64,000 nt of DNA, taken from an uncultured Bacteroidales bacterium (GTDB taxonomy: Bacteria > Bacteroidota > Bacteroidia > Bacteroidales > UBA932). Numbering within the stretch: position 1 is the first letter of the stretch; the number at the start of each line of letters is the position of its first letter. The stretch lies in contig CAMXAU010000013.1 of NCBI GenBank assembly GCA_947179325.1, forward strand, positions 1-64,000, given 5' to 3'. The notes under the pieces are model-generated. The model did no database searches and was not told where the DNA came from. It worked only from the letters and a program-made list of their open reading frames with translations. This document shows, piece by piece, positions 60,797-64,000 of the stretch. The position numbers and the translations under genes are program-made.

Positions 60797-61751
60797 ATAT
60801 CTCCATCCATCTGATGTCCTTGTCCCTGTTCCACCAGGAAAGCTGGCGTTTTGCATAGTGGCGCGTATTCCGCTGGATAAGTTCAACTGCACGTTCCAGG
60901 GTTGTCACCGGACCGTCCGTCCATGCAGATGGCGTAGTAAGCCCGGCTCCTCCGGAGACAGTTCCGTCCACATAAGAATTGCCAGGGACAGAACCGGCAT
61001 CCAGGTAATCAAGCCACTGGAAGATTTCCTTGTAGCCGACAGTCTGAAGCGCGGCAAGGCTGCGGAAATTCCTCAATGAGCGCACCTCTTCGACAAGCCC
61101 GTCGTCAATCATCTGGAGCACCCTGCGGTCAATCCTGTCATACAGGATATTCCTCGGACGGGTCAGGCCTATCTTCTCTATCTCAAAGCCACGCTTCTTC
61201 CTCGTAGAAGTCTTGAATGAAGAAAACGGACGACCGGTCATAAGGCATACCTCCAGTGCGCGTACCACCCTCTGGCCATTTGCGATGTCAATGGCGGCAT
61301 AGCTCTCCGGGTCAAGACGCCTGAGGTCTAGCCTGAGCGACTCCACTCCCTCCACACGCAGCCTTTCTGTAAGTTCTGCACGCAGCGCAAGGTCCGCTGG
61401 AGGAAAATCATCAAGACCGTTGCAGACTGCATCAATATAGAAGCCCGAGCCTCCAGCCATGACAAGTGTCTCATGGCCCTGGGAGAAAAGGCTTTCAATA
61501 AGGTCTATCGCCTCAAGCTCATAGCGTCCTGCCGTATAAAGCTCCTCTACTGTATGTGACTGTATAAAATAATGCTTCACAGCGGACAGCTGCGAAGCAG
61601 ACGGGACCGCAGTCCCGATTCTCATCTCACGGTACACCTGCCTCGAATCACAAGAGATGACAGGTGAACCATATTTCATTGCGGCCTCGATACTGTAGTC
61701 TGTCTTTCCGACAGCAGTCGGGCCAAGGATTATGACAAGCTTCTTTCCCAT
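60795..61751 (-). CDS. miaA: tRNA dimethylallyltransferase
   Basis: A 318-aa enzyme adding the dimethylallyl group to A37 of tRNAs reading UNN codons. P-loop ILGPTAVGKTDYSIEAA near residue 8, CDSRQVYREMRIGTA, GGSGFYIDAV and TVGYKEIFQWLD, ending RNTRHYAKRQLSWWNRD. Between the TVGYKEIF and RNTRHYAKRQ motifs there is a Gly/Ser/Thr-rich insertion of about 26 residues. Start taken at ATG 61751; a TTG four codons earlier is less likely. Follows the pRiA4b-like gene by 27 bp. Confidence 0.95.
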   Translation of the reverse strand: MGKKLVIILGPTAVGKTDYSIEAAMKYGSPVISCDSRQVYREMRIGTAVPSASQLSAVKHYFIQSHTVEELYTAGRYELEAIDLIESLFSQGHETLVMAGGSGFYIDAVCNGLDDFPPADLALRAELTERLRVEGVESLRLDLRRLDPESYAAIDIANGQRVVRALEVCLMTGRPFSSFKTSTRKKRGFEIEKIGLTRPRNILYDRIDRRVLQMIDDGLVEEVRSLRNFRSLAALQTVGYKEIFQWLDYLDAGSVPGNSYVDGTVSGGAGLTTPSAWTDGPVTTLERAVELIQRNTRHYAKRQLSWWNRDKDIRWMEI

Positions 61752-61778
61752 CAGGAGACACAAATCCTTGACAAGGAG

Positions 61779-62309
61779 CTACTCGTCCTCATCCTCATCG
61801 AAGATTTCCTCTCCTTCCTCATCCGCATCATTGTCATCATCCCAGTCCTCGTCCTCATCATCGTTTTCCGGATCCTTCTTCTTGTCATCAGGAAGATCCT
61901 CATAAGCGACATAGCCGTTTTCAAACTCCTCCGGGTCCGGCCCCTTAGAGTCTACAAGGACCGGATAAGCCACACCCTTCCTCGGCTCTGCCTCACCCTC
62001 GAATGTAACATTCACGCTCTTTGCATTTGTCGTATCATAGAAAAAGACAAATGACAGTTCACCTTTCTTTATTGTCTGCTCAAGGGTTACAGAGTCAATG
62101 GTTCCTGCCCCCATGTCAAACATGCCGTACCTTGCCGATACAGCCCCGTCGCTGCCGAATGCCTTGAACAGGACCATCTGGTCCTGCGGAAAGTTCATGT
62201 CCGCCCTCATCTGCTTTGCAAAGGAATAAAGGGAAGAATTCGGCTTGACCTCATAGACCCTTGCAAATCCCTTGATCCCAGGCAGGGAAATCCTATACCT
62301 TAATACCAT
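61779..62309 (-). CDS. pRiA4b ORF-3-like (IS1096 passenger TnpR-type) protein
   Basis: A 176-aa cytosolic protein. The N-terminal part (about residues 1-125: MVLRYRISLPGIKGFARVYEV, SLYSFAKQMRADMNFPQDQM, TIKKGELSFVFFYDT) resembles the pRiA4b ORF-3-like family, often labelled IS1096 passenger TnpR although it is a normal chromosomal gene in Bacteroidales. The C-terminal 55 residues are an unbroken Asp/Glu-rich tail (…DEDEDE). Function unknown; no transposase or inverted repeats are near. The ATG at 62309 gives the family-like start; two Met upstream are possible. Upstream of miaA, likely co-transcribed. Confidence 0.75.
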   Translation of the reverse strand: MVLRYRISLPGIKGFARVYEVKPNSSLYSFAKQMRADMNFPQDQMVLFKAFGSDGAVSARYGMFDMGAGTIDSVTLEQTIKKGELSFVFFYDTTNAKSVNVTFEGEAEPRKGVAYPVLVDSKGPDPEEFENGYVAYEDLPDDKKKDPENDDEDEDWDDDNDADEEGEEIFDEDEDE

Positions 62310-62414
62310 AGATGACATCATTATTTTTCTTGTTCACAATATCTCCGGAAACGGACTGATCTCACTGGAGCCTCTCCATGGTGTGAAATCAGGACCGCTT
62401 CTTTTAAGCGGGGC

Positions 62415-62447
62415 CAAAGGTACAAAATATTTCGGTGCGGTTGCAAA
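62415..62447 (-). promoter_or_regulatory. Promoter of the pRiA4b-like gene and miaA
   Basis: Minus strand: -33 TTTG (62444-62447), 21-base spacer, -7 TACCTTTG (62415-62422). The leader to the ATG at 62309 is about 100 bases. Confidence 0.65.
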
Positions 62448-62471
62448 ATATTATAAAAAACGCTAATTTTG
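62440..62471 (+). promoter_or_regulatory. Promoter of yigZ
   Basis: -33-like GTTG (62440-62443), 20-base spacer, -7 TAATTTTG (62464-62471). It overlaps the -33 element of the opposing promoter, so the two may compete for polymerase. Confidence 0.6.
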
Positions 62472-62529
62472 GATTCTGTATTACTAACGCAAGAATGTAT
62501 ACGGAGAATTTTAATCCGCCAAAGCGACT

Positions 62530-63147
62530 ATGATTGAACCGGAGCAGATACAGGATTCTTTCAGGAGCATCGCAGCCCCTGCGCAAGGTCTTTTCAAGGA
62601 CAATGGAAGCCGGTTTATTGCATATGCCTATCCAGTAGAGACTGAAGAAGAGGTCAAGGGCATTGTGGACAGCCTTAAAAAGGAGTACCATGATGCCCGT
62701 CATTATTGTTATGCCTACAGGCTCGGCTACAGGAGGGAGAGATTCAGGGCAAACGATGACGGTGAGCCGTCCGGGTCGGCAGGCAGGCCGATCCTCGGGC
62801 AGATAGACGCAAACATGCTGAGCGATGTGCTGATTGTAGTTGTCAGGTATTTCGGCGGGATAAAGCTTGGGATCCCCGGGCTTATCCGCGCCTACAGGAC
62901 ATCCAGCGCAGACGCGATTGCATCCGCTGAAATCATAGAAAAGATTGCATCAAGGAATCTGCGTCTCAGTTTCGGCTATATGTCAATGAACGATGTGATG
63001 AAGGTCATAAAGGACATGTCCATAGATGTCCTGAGACAGGATTTCAGCATGAGCTGCGCCATGGATGTAAAGGTCAGGCTCTCGCTGGAAAGCAGTTTCC
63101 GCGAAAGGATGGAGAAGATAGAAGGTTGTACAATAGATGATATATAA
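62530..63147 (+). CDS. yigZ: YigZ/IMPACT-family protein
   Basis: A 205-aa protein of the UPF0029/YigZ family. N-terminal domain (about residues 1-125) with GSRFIAYAYPV, ARHYCYAYRLG, the signature ANDDGEPSGSAGRPILGQI and VVVRYFGGIKLGIPGLIRAYR; C-terminal ferredoxin-like DUF1949 domain (about 140-205). Eukaryotic relatives (IMPACT) regulate translation; the bacterial role is not settled. Located 9 bp upstream of pyrB and likely co-transcribed. Confidence 0.92.
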   Translation: MIEPEQIQDSFRSIAAPAQGLFKDNGSRFIAYAYPVETEEEVKGIVDSLKKEYHDARHYCYAYRLGYRRERFRANDDGEPSGSAGRPILGQIDANMLSDVLIVVVRYFGGIKLGIPGLIRAYRTSSADAIASAEIIEKIASRNLRLSFGYMSMNDVMKVIKDMSIDVLRQDFSMSCAMDVKVRLSLESSFRERMEKIEGCTIDDI

Positions 63148-63156
63148 TAATAACTT

Positions 63157-64000
63157 ATGAGCAAAAGTCTTATTTCAATCCGGGATTTCAGCAAGGAGGA
63201 AATCCTGCACGTACTGGAGGCGGCAAAAGGATTTGAACAGGACAGGTCCAGGAAAATACTGGACGGCAAGGTTGTCGGCAGCCTGTTCTTTGAACCCTCC
63301 ACACGTACCAGACTCAGCTTTGAGACTGCTGTCAACCGCCTCGGTGCACGTGTAATAGGATTCTCTGATGCATCCAACACGAGTGTAAGCAAAGGAGAGA
63401 CCCTGAAAGACACAATCAAGATGGTCTCCAACTATGTAGACCTGATTGTGATGCGCCATCCGCTTGAGGGCAGTTCACGCTATGCCTCTGAAGTTTCCCC
63501 GGTCCCTGTCGTGAATGCAGGCGACGGGGCAAACCAGCATCCGTCCCAGACGCTTCTGGACCTGTACACCATTATGCAGACACAGGGCAGGCTTGACGGC
63601 CTTACCATAAATATGGTCGGTGACCTCAAATACGGCAGGACCACGCACTCGCTGCTGCAGGCAATGTCGCATTTCAACCCGACTTTCATCTTCACTTCAC
63701 CGGAAGAGCTGAAGATGCCGTCTGAATACAAGGACTTCCTTGACAGAAAAGGCATACGGTATATCGAGACCGATTCGCTTGAAGAGCATCTCAACAACTG
63801 CGACATCCTGTACATGACACGTGTACAGCAGGAAAGGTTCACCGACCCTATGGAATATGAAAAGGTGAAGGACGTGTACAGGCTCAGCGCATCCATGCTC
63901 GGCGGTGTCAAGCCAAACATGAAGATCCTGCATCCTCTGCCACGCGTTGGGGAAATAGACCAGGATGTTGATGACACTCCTTACGCATACTATTTCAAGC
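63157..64000 (+). CDS. pyrB: Aspartate carbamoyltransferase catalytic subunit (3' end cut)
   Basis: The first 281 codons of pyrB; the gene runs off the window (family length about 305). It condenses carbamoyl phosphate and aspartate, the first committed step of pyrimidine synthesis. The carbamoyl-phosphate loop [15 protein letters not shown], the SVSKGETL loop, and [17 protein letters not shown] are all present, followed by the aspartate domain with [14 protein letters not shown]. The downstream neighbour, often pyrI in Bacteroidales, is outside the window. Confidence 0.96.
   Translation, partial: MSKSLISIRDFSKEEILHVLEAAKGFEQDRSRKILDGKVVGSLFFEPSTRTRLSFETAVNRLGARVIGFSDASNTSVSKGETLKDTIKMVSNYVDLIVMRHPLEGSSRYASEVSPVPVVNAGDGANQHPSQTLLDLYTIMQTQGRLDGLTINMVGDLKYGRTTHSLLQAMSHFNPTFIFTSPEELKMPSEYKDFLDRKGIRYIETDSLEEHLNNCDILYMTRVQQERFTDPMEYEKVKDVYRLSASMLGGVKPNMKILHPLPRVGEIDQDVDDTPYAYYFK

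Noticed and set aside
61779..62309. Mobile element suggested by the family label IS1096 passenger TnpR
   Set aside because: No transposase, terminal inverted repeats or target duplication; the gene sits in a stable core context with miaA.
1..64000. tRNA, rRNA, CRISPR array, prophage or integrase
   Set aside because: Intergenic regions are short and read as promoters, terminators or small repeats; no cloverleaf-like stretch, no spaced repeat array and no phage or recombinase gene was seen.

Overview
The window comes from a member of the Bacteroidota, almost certainly the order Bacteroidales; I cannot name the genus. Evidence: a SusC/SusD polysaccharide-utilisation locus, families largely confined to the phylum (DUF3127, DUF4783, DUF1735, DUF4369), lipoprotein-rich gene products, and repeated use of the phylum's promoter signature (-7 TAnnTTTG, often with a -33 TTTG about 20 bases upstream). 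No rRNA, tRNA, CRISPR array, transposase or phage gene was seen. Most of the window is ordinary core genome; the main accessory part is the utilisation locus at 32.7-41.7 kb.

Layout. (1) 0.1-2.1 kb, minus: greA, a HIT-family hydrolase and a thioredoxin-fold lipoprotein without its CxxC. (2) 2.2-15.4 kb, minus: one nearly gapless run, xseA-xseB-glgB-debranching enzyme-GT4-GH57-glycogen synthase/phosphorylase fusion-ribF, that is, a full glycogen cluster without glgC, embedded between DNA-repair and cofactor genes. (3) 15.5-18.7 kb, plus: engB-prs-small membrane protein-der, ended by a strong hairpin. (4) 18.8-22.9 kb, minus: glpABC (anaerobic glycerol-3-phosphate dehydrogenase), divergent from a HAD-IIA phosphatase. 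(5) 24.4-30.2 kb: DUF4783 protein, rlmH, a 10-TM NtrY-like sensor kinase and, tail to tail with it, an NtrC-type regulator lacking its DNA-binding domain. (6) 30.4-32.7 kb, plus: cmk-ispH and efp. (7) 32.7-41.7 kb, minus: SusC-SusD-GH18-DUF1735/LamG, then a terminator, then a Ser-type sulfatase. The order resembles N-glycan-targeting loci of Bacteroides; the SusC reading frame is broken by an 8-G tract just after its signal peptide. (8) 41.8-44.5 kb, minus: dnaX-lptB. (9) 44.6-47.4 kb, plus: secreted unknown, M16 peptidase, O-methyltransferase. (10) 47.4-54.7 kb, minus: DUF308 protein-dnaG-metG-murB-murA. (11) 54.9-64 kb: PHP phosphatase, recQ, nhaA, FKBP isomerase, DUF3127 protein, miaA, pRiA4b-like protein, yigZ and the start of pyrB (cut by the window edge).

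How they fit. The glycogen genes supply chain elongation (GT3/GT4), branching, debranching, GH57 trimming and phosphorolysis from one transcript. The utilisation locus would bind a glycan at the surface (DUF1735/LamG, SusD), cut it (GH18), import it (SusC) and desulfate it. GlpABC feeds electrons from glycerol-3-phosphate to quinone. The best candidates for something unusual are the poly-G switch in susC, the synthase-phosphorylase fusion with a start codon at its junction, the terminator inside the greA leader, and the truncated sigma-54-type regulator.
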